6,457 nt of DNA, taken from assembly GCA_003158495.1 (NCBI GenBank), contig PMJT01000049.1, forward strand, positions 2,703 to 9,159, written 5' to 3'. This document shows, piece after piece, positions 1 through 5,204 of this stretch. The notes beneath the pieces are model-generated. The model searched no databases and was not told the origin of the DNA. It was given only the letters and a program-made list of their open reading frames with translations. Origin of the DNA: Chloroflexota bacterium. Its GTDB lineage: Bacteria; Chloroflexota; Limnocylindria; Limnocylindrales; CSP1-4. Each line of letters starts with the position of its first letter. The stretch's first letter is position 1. A program made the position numbers and the translations under genes.

Positions 1-45
1 GACAAGTACCTGATGTTCGGCGAGTCGGTTCTGCCGGACTACTAG
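1..45 (+). CDS. C-terminal end of an unidentified protein (partial)
   Basis: The window opens inside a plus-strand frame that reads DKYLMFGESVLPDY and stops at TAG (43-45). Only 14 codons are visible, so no family can be assigned. Codon use is G/C-ending like the rest of the window, and a perfect inverted repeat follows 16 bases after the stop, as expected at a real gene end. The gene converges on the anti-sigma gene from the other side. That this is coding is inferred from these two points alone; a chance open frame of this length is possible. Confidence 0.45.
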   Translation, partial: DKYLMFGESVLPDY

Positions 46-61
46 GACGAGGAAGCCCTAC

Positions 62-78
62 GCGTCGGGCCCCGACGC
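62..78 (+). terminator. Hairpin after the partial left-edge gene
   Basis: An 8-base perfect inverted repeat, gcgtcggg at 62-69 and cccgacgc at 71-78, starts 16 bases after the TAG at 43-45. Folded as RNA it gives a GC-rich stem of about 6 pairs with a small loop. No T-run follows, so it would be a weak or Rho-assisted terminator. The same bases form the 3' end of the open frame carrying the signal peptidase fragment. Confidence 0.4.
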
Positions 79-111
79 CGGTCGTACAGGCCGATGTTTC
101 GAGTCCCATAC

Positions 112-222
112 GCTCGTCAGCGTGACCGTATTGGGGGTGAGGTAGGGCTCGTCGAGCTGCGTGCCGTTGACCAAGACGAAACCGTTGGCAATGGAGATGT
201 GGTCGCCTGCGTGCGTGATCCG
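112..222 (-). pseudogene. Fragment of a signal peptidase I coding sequence (remnant)
   Basis: On the minus strand an open frame (58-372) contains a stretch reading GDHISIANGFVLVNG followed by TQLDEPYL. This matches the conserved core of type I signal peptidases, GDxVxIxxGxVxVNGxxLxEPY. Against the intact peptidase at 4077-4712, 11 of 23 residues are identical from GD to the residue after EPY. Everything needed for catalysis is absent: no Ser-Met box, no Lys-Arg-Val box upstream, and no MGDxR/DSR box downstream in any of the three frames. Sequence after about residue TLTS is not family-like, and the frame ends at 58-60. Upstream of 222 the frame is low-complexity and overlaps the anti-sigma 3' end, so no sensible start exists. 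I read it as the relic of a second, diverged signal peptidase gene. Confidence 0.6.
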
Positions 223-258
223 CGCGGCGCACCAAAGCGAACTCTCGGGCGGCTCAGG

Positions 259-298
259 GCCGAGCGGCCCGCTGCTCCGTCGCCGCCGGCCGCTCGGC
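259..298 (-). terminator. Hairpin after the anti-sigma factor gene
   Basis: Perfect 11-base arms, gccgagcggcc at 259-269 and ggccgctcggc at 288-298, are separated by 18 bases. The structure starts 13 bases past the TAG stop (312-314) of the minus-strand anti-sigma gene. A smaller repeat, gcgccg at 297-302 with cggcgc at 307-312, abuts it and touches the stop codon. There is no T-run on the minus strand beyond the stem, so intrinsic termination is uncertain; protection of the mRNA 3' end is an equal possibility. Confidence 0.45.
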
Positions 299-311
299 GC
301 CGGCCGCGGCG

Positions 312-2762
312 CTACTTCCCGGGGGTCAGTCTCACCAGCGAGTAGCTGCCGGCGGCCGACTCCACCGCCCACAGCCGGCCCAAACCGTCGAAGGCGAGGG
401 TCTTGATCTGGGGCACTTTGTCAGCAGAGACGACGACCTGTGCGGAGACGCGGCCACCTGCGTCGCGCCACTGGATTTCGCCCGCGGCCCGGCTATAGAG
501 GGCCGAGATGCCGCCCGGGCCACCGACGACCAGGTCCGCCGAAGCCAGGACCGGGCCGATCATCGACTGGGAAGAACCGTCCGGCGTGAACCAGGTCGGC
601 CGCGGCCCTGCGAGAAGCACCTTGTCGCCAACCGCGGCCACGCCCGTGGCCGTGAACTTGAAGCTGGGCAGCGTCGCGCTTCCCGATGCGTCGACGCCGA
701 TAACCAGTCCGGTGTCCGGATCTACACCGACGAACACGCGTCCGCCGGCCACGACGATGTCTCCCGTCATCGGGAACCCGTCACTTACCTGGATCCGGCC
801 GAGCTCGCTCATCGACCCGTTCAGCCTGAGAAGCGACTTCACCCAGTTGCGCGCGACCAAGGCGTTGCCATCGGCGTCGAAGGCGATACCGGCGATCCAC
901 GCGTTCGGCTGCCCGGTAAGCGGATCAGCCTGGATATCGGGATCGACGATCGAGAAGCCGCTGAGCTGCGCCAGGCCGTTGTCCGGGTCGTAGATGGCGA
1001 CCCTGCTGCCTGCGCTGATCCACAGTCGCCCGTCCGGGGCGATAGCCAGCCTGTTGCGCGCCTCATCGCGGATGACCCCGGGGACGGCGGAGCTCGTCAG
1101 CGAGGCGGTGACGAGGTCGTAGCGGTAGACCGTCAGATTGCCGCCGTCCTGGCCGCCCAGCAACCATATCGCATTCCGTTTCGAGTCGAAGACCGGCTGC
1201 CCGACCGCCCCCGGCAACACGACGGAGTCCGACTCCGCGAGCGTACCAGGCGACCCGACCGGCGTCGGCAACGCCAAACCGACCGCGCCAGGTACCTGCG
1301 GATCTACCGCGATCAGCGCGATCGAGGTCCCGTCCGCCGACGGCACGGCCAGCATTCGGCCATCCGCCGACCACGGGTTGTGCAGCAGGCCGGTGCCAGA
1401 GTAGTTGCCCACCAGGTCGGGCCGAGCGACCAGGCCGGCCGACGAGAGGTCCAGCAGGGTCGTCCCGGCATCGGCCGTAGCAATCCGCGTCGCCATGCCG
1501 GTGCCGTCAGAGATCAACTGCGCGCCGCTCGACGATGGCGCGGACCAGGCGAGCACGATGCCGCCTGAATCCGGCGCGGTTGCCGTCGCGCCGACGACGG
1601 CGAGGCTGCCGCCCGACGTGCGGACGGATACGTAATCGTCGTCGCCCCAGCCGAGTAACCGGGCACCCGTGACCTTCTTGATCTGGCCGGTAGTGATGTC
1701 GAGGATCTCCAGGTCCGTGTCCGACTCGGCAGCCAGCCTGGTCCCGCTCGGATTCCATGCCATGGCCCCGCGCACGCCGGGGATGGTCGCCACGACCCGG
1801 CCCGTGGCGAAGTCGACCACATCGACGGAACCCTTCCAGTCGTTCTTCAACGGATCGGTGGCGGCAGCGTCCATGTGGCCGAGCAGGACGTACTTGCCGT
1901 CTGGCGACCAGCCGTACGGAGTGGCCTTCTGCTGCGCCCTGACGTATTTGCCGTCGCGATACCAGTCGATGATCGGATCGCACGTGCAGGCGGGCACGGC
2001 CACCACGATGGCGGCCGCGCCGTGGCCGCTTCCAACCACGCGGCTGTTGCTCGTCGGGCCGCTCACGTGACCCGCTGCGATCGGGGCCACGAAGCCATCG
2101 CCGCCGATGAGATGGGCCGAGTCGAGCCACCCTTCGATCGGACCGAACTCCGAGATCTGGTTGCCGTCGGCGTCGTACAGTCGGCTGCCGGCCTGGTCCG
2201 ACACGAGCAGGATCGCGTTCTGTGGCGACCAGGAGTACGTGGCAAATTGGCCGATAGGCATGCTCGCGACCACGCGTGTGCCCGCTGGCCGCGCAGCCGT
2301 CGGCGACGCCGAGGCGCGCGGGCTCGGCGATCCGCTGGCATTCGTCCCGCCGGCGCCCGGCGCTCCACTCGAGCCGGGCACCGTTCCAACCCGTAGCCCG
2401 AGCAGGCCGATAGTCGCCACGAGACCGATGATCAGAGCCGCGGCGCCGAGTGGCACCGCCCAACGTCCGGCAACGCGCCTCCCGCCCCGACGCCCCGGGA
2501 CGACGCGATGCAGCCGCACGGTCCCGCCGGGCGTGGCAATGGACCGAACCTCGGCCGCATCGCCGACCGCTCGCCCGACCCACGGGCCGGCCAGGATCGC
2601 ATCCACCCTGCCGAAGCCACGGAGCAGGGACCGGCACTCGGCGCAGCCGGCGAGGTGGGCCTGCTCGCGGGGAGTGGCGTCGCCCTGCGCCGAACCCGCG
2701 AGCTCCGACAGGCGCTCGTCGCGCAGGTGGTCCCGCTTCAGCATCGCGCCCAACCGGCTCAT
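312..2762 (-). CDS. Transmembrane anti-sigma factor with large extracytoplasmic beta-propeller region
   Basis: This 816-residue protein should hold the ECF sigma factor encoded just upstream. Residues 36-43 (HLAGCAEC) form the H-x3-C-x2-C signature of zinc-finger anti-sigma domains. Residues about 101-124 form one strongly hydrophobic membrane segment after an Arg-rich stretch, so the N-terminus is cytoplasmic. A Gly/Ser/Pro/Ala linker (about 126-162) leads to some 650 residues with propeller-type repeats: WSP near 178, WSPDG 285, WNPSG 336, WSADG 464, APDGRLW 575, FDADGNAL 628 and FDGLGRLW 791. The length suggests two propellers, the first PD40/WD40-like and the second NHL/SMP-30-like; the blade count is not established. 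Most anti-sigma factors of this class have about 200-300 residues, so the sensor is unusually large. Cysteines occur only at 40, 43, 259 and 261. The start at 2762 overlaps the sigma stop (ATGA) and has ggaagg 8 bases upstream; a second Met at residue 7 is possible. Confidence 0.85.
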   Translation of the reverse strand: MSRLGAMLKRDHLRDERLSELAGSAQGDATPREQAHLAGCAECRSLLRGFGRVDAILAGPWVGRAVGDAAEVRSIATPGGTVRLHRVVPGRRGGRRVAGRWAVPLGAAALIIGLVATIGLLGLRVGTVPGSSGAPGAGGTNASGSPSPRASASPTAARPAGTRVVASMPIGQFATYSWSPQNAILLVSDQAGSRLYDADGNQISEFGPIEGWLDSAHLIGGDGFVAPIAAGHVSGPTSNSRVVGSGHGAAAIVVAVPACTCDPIIDWYRDGKYVRAQQKATPYGWSPDGKYVLLGHMDAAATDPLKNDWKGSVDVVDFATGRVVATIPGVRGAMAWNPSGTRLAAESDTDLEILDITTGQIKKVTGARLLGWGDDDYVSVRTSGGSLAVVGATATAPDSGGIVLAWSAPSSSGAQLISDGTGMATRIATADAGTTLLDLSSAGLVARPDLVGNYSGTGLLHNPWSADGRMLAVPSADGTSIALIAVDPQVPGAVGLALPTPVGSPGTLAESDSVVLPGAVGQPVFDSKRNAIWLLGGQDGGNLTVYRYDLVTASLTSSAVPGVIRDEARNRLAIAPDGRLWISAGSRVAIYDPDNGLAQLSGFSIVDPDIQADPLTGQPNAWIAGIAFDADGNALVARNWVKSLLRLNGSMSELGRIQVSDGFPMTGDIVVAGGRVFVGVDPDTGLVIGVDASGSATLPSFKFTATGVAAVGDKVLLAGPRPTWFTPDGSSQSMIGPVLASADLVVGGPGGISALYSRAAGEIQWRDAGGRVSAQVVVSADKVPQIKTLAFDGLGRLWAVESAAGSYSLVRLTPGK

Positions 2763-3307
2763 CGCCCATTCCTTCCGTTCGGCGCGAGGGCCGGCGCCGC
2801 GGCTCCGACACTCGGCTCATCCTCGGCCAGGAGCCGCGCTAGCTTGCGTCTCGCCCGCCAGATGCTCGAGTAAACAGTGCCCGCCGCCACGCCCATCAGA
2901 TCAGCCGCCTCGTCCTGGCGGTACCCGAGTCCAAAGACGAGAGTTACGGCGACTCGCTCGCGTTCCGGCAGGCCGGCGATCGCGGCTGCCACGTCCACGT
3001 CCACGTCCGGGACCTGCGCCGCGGGCACCCTTTCGAATTGGTCCTCGCCGCCGGCCGCGCGGTTGAGCCGGCGGGCCCGGCAGGCTCCGCGGACGGCGAT
3101 GCGGCGAACCCACGGCCGCAGCTTGTCGGGATCGCGCAGTTCGCGGAGATGGTCGCGGGCATGGAGGAGCGCCTCCTGTGCCACGTCCTCGGCATCTGGA
3201 CCCGCTCCCAACGAGCGCGCCAACGCCACGAGGTCGCCGAACAGTTCTTCGTATCGAGAGTCGAATCCCTCGGCGTCGATCATCGCCCCCATCCCGACCG
3301 CGTCCAT
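2759..3307 (-). CDS. ECF-type RNA polymerase sigma factor
   Basis: This 182-residue protein directs RNA polymerase to an alternative set of promoters. Region 2 spans about residues 16-83, with a typical 2.2 core DAEDVAQEALLHA (38-50) followed by LRPWVRRIAV (63-72). A short acidic linker (DVDVDV, 101-106) joins it to region 4 (about 110-161), which has LPERER (113-118) and a helix-turn-helix ending TVYSSIWRARRKLARLL (144-160). The C-terminal 20 residues are Ala/Pro-rich and probably disordered. The gene overlaps the anti-sigma gene by four bases, so both are read from one mRNA and are probably translationally coupled. The start is uncertain: ATG at 3307, 3292 and 3283 are in frame. The last is preceded by a G-rich stretch (gggatgggggcg) and would remove eight residues not needed for region 2. 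ECF subgroup and target promoters cannot be assigned by eye. Confidence 0.88.
   Translation of the reverse strand: MDAVGMGAMIDAEGFDSRYEELFGDLVALARSLGAGPDAEDVAQEALLHARDHLRELRDPDKLRPWVRRIAVRGACRARRLNRAAGGEDQFERVPAAQVPDVDVDVAAAIAGLPERERVAVTLVFGLGYRQDEAADLMGVAAGTVYSSIWRARRKLARLLAEDEPSVGAAAPALAPNGRNGR
2771..2776 (-). promoter_or_regulatory. Ribosome binding site of the anti-sigma gene
   Basis: On the minus strand ggaagg lies 8 bases before the ATG at 2762-2760. It sits inside the last sense codons of the sigma factor (Asn-Gly-Arg-Asn-Gly-Arg). It supports the 2762 start over the internal Met and shows how the sigma and anti-sigma amounts can be coupled through translation. Confidence 0.6.
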
Positions 3308-3411
3308 GCACTTGTAGTGTGCGCCGACGGCCCTCCGCCTTTACACCGCCCTCGCAACTCCACCAAACAACGCCACTTCCCCGCTCGCTCCCGAATGGCT
3401 ACCGTTCAGGC
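3308..3411. other. Divergent intergenic region between sigma factor and methyltransferase genes
   Basis: These 104 bases must carry the promoters of both divergent units. They are less GC-rich than the genes around them, with gttgtttggtg and tgtaaag on the minus strand. I could not pick a convincing -35/-10 pair for the sigma operon, nor a clear self-recognised ECF promoter. For the plus strand there is a -10-like hexamer next to the ATG, listed separately. Confidence 0.5.
3400..3405 (+). promoter_or_regulatory. Candidate -10 element for a leaderless methyltransferase mRNA
   Basis: The hexamer TACCGT fits the TANNNT -10 consensus. It ends 6 bases before the ATG at 3412, which would put the transcription start at or next to the start codon. 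No good Shine-Dalgarno sequence precedes that ATG: the only AGG lies 1 base away, too close to work. No clear -35 is visible. TANNNT is common by chance, so this rests on position. Confidence 0.35.
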
Positions 3412-4044
3412 ATGCCTGCCCGTGAGTCCGAGACCGACCGCGTCCGCCGCATCTACGATCGACGGACGGCCAACGGCCCGGCCTCGCGCGGGGACGCCAA
3501 CATGAGCTGGTTGTGCGGCGGGGCCAAGGGCGAGACCCTTGAAATCGGCATCGGCCGGGGCCGGACGCTGCCGTTCTACCCGCCTGGGCTACCGCTCACG
3601 GCCATCGACCTGAGCGACGTCGCGCTGCAGGTCACACGGCGGCGTGCCGCCGAGCTCGGGATCCACGCCACGTTCCGACAGGGAGACGCGGCCGCTCTCC
3701 CCTACCCCGAGGAACATTTCGACACCGTGGTGTTCTGCTTCGTCCTGTGCACCATCCCGGACGACAGGCGTGCCATCGCCGAAGCGGTGCGGGTCCTGCG
3801 CCCGGGCGGACGGCTGCTGATGGTCGAACACGTCCGCAGCCCGAACCGGCTGGTTCGCTGGCTCGAGCGTGCGCTCGATCCAATCACGGTGCGGCGCCAG
3901 GCCGATCACCTGCTGCGCGAACCGCTCGACCACGTACTGGCCGAGGGTCTCGAGATCGAGACGATCGAGCGGTCATGGTTCGGGGTGGTGGAACGACTCG
4001 CCGCCCGCAAGCCCGAAGACGAAGAACTGGCCGAAGCGGTTTGA
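3412..4044 (+). CDS. Class I SAM-dependent methyltransferase (Methyltransf_11 / UbiE-like)
   Basis: This 210-residue protein should transfer a methyl group from S-adenosylmethionine to an unidentified small molecule. Motif I is LEIGIGRGRTLPFY (43-56), the glycine-rich SAM loop. An acid after strand 2 is seen in TAIDLSD (63-69), which should bind the ribose. GDAAALPYPEEHFDTVV (91-107) covers motifs around strand 4. LRPGGRLLMVEHV (129-141) is the usual strand-5 signature. The FCFVLCTIPD stretch (108-117) with the LRPGGRLLMVEHVRSP that follows resembles METTL7-like thiol methyltransferases and UbiE relatives; this is a family resemblance, not a substrate call. The C-terminal third is amphipathic and lacks membrane segments, so the enzyme is probably cytosolic. 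The open frame runs back to 3178, but that part is antisense to the sigma gene and reads as Arg/Pro/Ser-rich noise, so ATG at 3412 is the start. It stands alone as a transcription unit. Confidence 0.85.
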   Translation: MPARESETDRVRRIYDRRTANGPASRGDANMSWLCGGAKGETLEIGIGRGRTLPFYPPGLPLTAIDLSDVALQVTRRRAAELGIHATFRQGDAAALPYPEEHFDTVVFCFVLCTIPDDRRAIAEAVRVLRPGGRLLMVEHVRSPNRLVRWLERALDPITVRRQADHLLREPLDHVLAEGLEIETIERSWFGVVERLAARKPEDEELAEAV

Positions 4045-4053
4045 GGGCGGCCG

Positions 4054-4075
4054 CCCGGGGCGCCGCGCGCCTGGG
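4054..4075. terminator. Shared hairpin between the convergent methyltransferase and signal peptidase genes
   Basis: Only 32 bases separate the TGA at 4042-4044 from the TAG of the minus-strand gene (4077-4079). Bases 4054-4063 pair with 4067-4075 (cccggggcgc against gcgcctggg, one bulge and one G-T pair) around a 3-base loop. The overlapping palindrome gggcggccgccc at 4045-4056 offers an alternative fold. Such a stem can work in both directions, but neither side has a T-run. Confidence 0.4.
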
Positions 4076-4076
4076 C

Positions 4077-4712
4077 CTACTTGGCTGCCGAGGGCGAAGG
4101 GGATGGCACGTTCGCCGACGCGCCCGACGGCAGCGGCGACGCGTTCGGGACGCCTATGTACGAGGCCGAGCCGACGAAGCTCAGCGTCGAGAGCGGCCAG
4201 TACCGCAGCCAGGCTCGCCCGATGACTGTCGATTTCTGGATCGGGCCGAAGGCCCGCGAATCCTGCGATTCCTGGCGGTGGTCGCCCATCACGAAGAGCT
4301 GGCCGGCGCCGATGCGCCAACTTGCCTGGCCGCTGGTCGGAGTCGTCGGCTGACCGTCGTAGACATAAGGCTCGACGAGCTTGACGCCGTTCACCCACAC
4401 CGCGTCGTCGTGGATTTCGACGAGATCGCCGGCCACGCCTATGACGCGCTTGATGAACGGGATGTCCGCGCCATTCTCCTGGAAGCCCGCGGGCGGCTGG
4501 AAAACGATGACGTCGCCGCGCTTGTAGTCGCTGAAGATCGGCGAGAGCTTGTCCACGAGAACGAACTGGTGCGGCTCGAGCGTGTGCTCCATGGACGCCT
4601 GCGAGATCTCCCGCGGCTCCGCCACGAACTGGTGGACCACGAAGAAGATCACGACCGTGAGAAGGACCGTCTCGACGATCTCGAGCAGGCACCCGCGCCA
4701 GCGTTTGCTCAT
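4077..4712 (-). CDS. lepB: Signal peptidase I
   Basis: This 211-residue membrane serine protease cleaves signal peptides from exported preproteins on the outer face of the cytoplasmic membrane. Residues about 11-30 form one hydrophobic anchor. The nucleophile is Ser40 in ASMEHTL, where the family usually has SMxPTL; here His replaces Pro. The general base is Lys89 in FIKRVIGVAGD (86-96). The box GDLVEIHDD then WVNGVKLVEPY (95-116) and MGDHRQESQDSRAFGP (142-157), with Asp151 and Ser152, complete the S26 signature. There is no second membrane segment, as in Gram-positive-type enzymes. The C-terminus (about 189-211) is a Ser/Pro/Ala tail rather than ordered domain. The frame continues upstream to 4820, but ATG at 4712 starts directly before the charged n-region MSKRWR. 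A GAGGGG lies 11 bases upstream, a little far for an ideal ribosome site. Confidence 0.92.
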   Translation of the reverse strand: MSKRWRGCLLEIVETVLLTVVIFFVVHQFVAEPREISQASMEHTLEPHQFVLVDKLSPIFSDYKRGDVIVFQPPAGFQENGADIPFIKRVIGVAGDLVEIHDDAVWVNGVKLVEPYVYDGQPTTPTSGQASWRIGAGQLFVMGDHRQESQDSRAFGPIQKSTVIGRAWLRYWPLSTLSFVGSASYIGVPNASPLPSGASANVPSPSPSAAK

Positions 4713-4967
4713 TCGGTGCAGTACCCCTCTACAGGTCGCGGAATCCGCCGCGAAATGGTCGGGTCGAAGTTCGCGTCCATATTGGGACGCGAGCGAGGTA
4801 GAAGGTAGCACCTCCCGCACTTCGAGGAGGCGGTACGACGGTCATCGGGTCCGGTTGTCCCGAATGCCGGCCGCAATGTCCACCGGACTCGCGGAGCCAA
4901 CGGCGCCCCGTGGTGTCCTGACCGCGACGACCTCCCTTCCGAGTCGAGAGGCTGTATCGTCTCCGCC
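4713..4967. other. Divergent intergenic region between signal peptidase and cysteine-rich protein genes
   Basis: These 255 bases separate two divergent genes and should hold both promoters. I see no coding sequence I would defend, no tRNA and no riboswitch-like fold. A 7-base inverted repeat (gtccggt at 4849-4855, accggac at 4882-4888) is too short and too widely spaced to call an operator. The only promoter-like element I would name is the -10 hexamer ahead of 4968, listed separately. Confidence 0.5.
4955..4960 (+). promoter_or_regulatory. Candidate -10 element for a leaderless small-gene/aldehyde dehydrogenase operon
   Basis: TATCGT matches TANNNT and ends 7 bases before the GTG at 4968. 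As for the methyltransferase gene, there is no usable Shine-Dalgarno sequence between the hexamer and the start codon (ctccgcc). Transcription starting at the GTG would give a leaderless mRNA. No convincing -35 is seen. Confidence 0.4.
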
Positions 4968-5189
4968 GTGAGTACAGTCGTAGAGTTCCGCGGTTCATTC
5001 CGGCTAATGGAGAAGGACGGCGATCGCCTGCGACGCGGCGGGCATGGAACGTGGTTCGACCGTTGCGGGGAGCCGGCGATCACGGAGCACGCCAACCCGA
5101 AGTGCGACGTGTGCGCCCGGGGCGGCTCGTGCGGCCTCGACTGCACGCTCAGCAGGCTTTCCTGCCCCAAGTGCGGCGCCACCGCCTGA
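4968..5189 (+). CDS. Small cysteine-rich, probably metal-binding protein of unknown function
   Basis: I do not recognise this 73-residue protein. It has seven cysteines, all in its second half: 33, 46, 49, 55, 59, 66 and 69. Two CxxC knuckles (CDVC at 46-49, CPKC at 66-69), a central C-x3-C and one early Cys suggest one or two zinc sites or a small iron-sulfur site. The N-terminal third, MSTVVEFRGSFRLMEKDGDR, is likely a short beta structure. There is no signal peptide or membrane segment. It starts with GTG at 4968 next to a -10-like hexamer; an alternative ATG at residue 14 (5007) lacks a ribosome site. The gene lies 15 bases before the aldehyde dehydrogenase start, so the two are probably co-transcribed. 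Patterned cysteines and good spacing argue that it is real. Function, metal and any role with the dehydrogenase are unknown. Confidence 0.65.
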   Translation: MSTVVEFRGSFRLMEKDGDRLRRGGHGTWFDRCGEPAITEHANPKCDVCARGGSCGLDCTLSRLSCPKCGATA

Positions 5190-5204
5190 AGTGACGGCCC
5201 GACG

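Noticed and set aside
58..372. Treating the whole 104-codon minus-strand frame with the signal peptidase core as an intact small gene.
   Set aside because: Only about 37 codons look like the family. The upstream part overlaps the anti-sigma 3' end and the hairpin, no ribosome site is seen, and all catalytic residues are missing.
1507..2820. A 437-codon minus-strand open frame overlapping the anti-sigma and sigma genes.
   Set aside because: It is Arg/Gly/Ala-rich with no domain-like pattern and lies in another frame of genes with clear motifs. High GC removes stop codons and makes such frames common.
2107..3066. A 319-codon plus-strand open frame antisense to the sigma/anti-sigma operon.
   Set aside because: The product is Pro/Arg/Ser-rich noise with no motif, and the opposite strand encodes recognised domains throughout.
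3310..3411. Possible self-recognised ECF promoter for the sigma operon (tgaac on the minus strand near 3402-3406, or ggaag near 3376-3380).
   Set aside because: Neither has a convincing -10 partner at the right spacing, and short ECF -35 cores occur by chance in a region of this size.
3747..4808. A 353-codon plus-strand open frame spanning the methyltransferase end and the signal peptidase gene.
   Set aside because: It crosses two well-supported genes in other frames, and its product is Arg/Asp-rich without recognisable structure.
4849..4888. Seven-base inverted repeat gtccggt / accggac upstream of the cysteine-rich gene.
   Set aside because: The arms are short and 26 bases apart, which is expected by chance in GC-rich DNA and fits no usual operator geometry.
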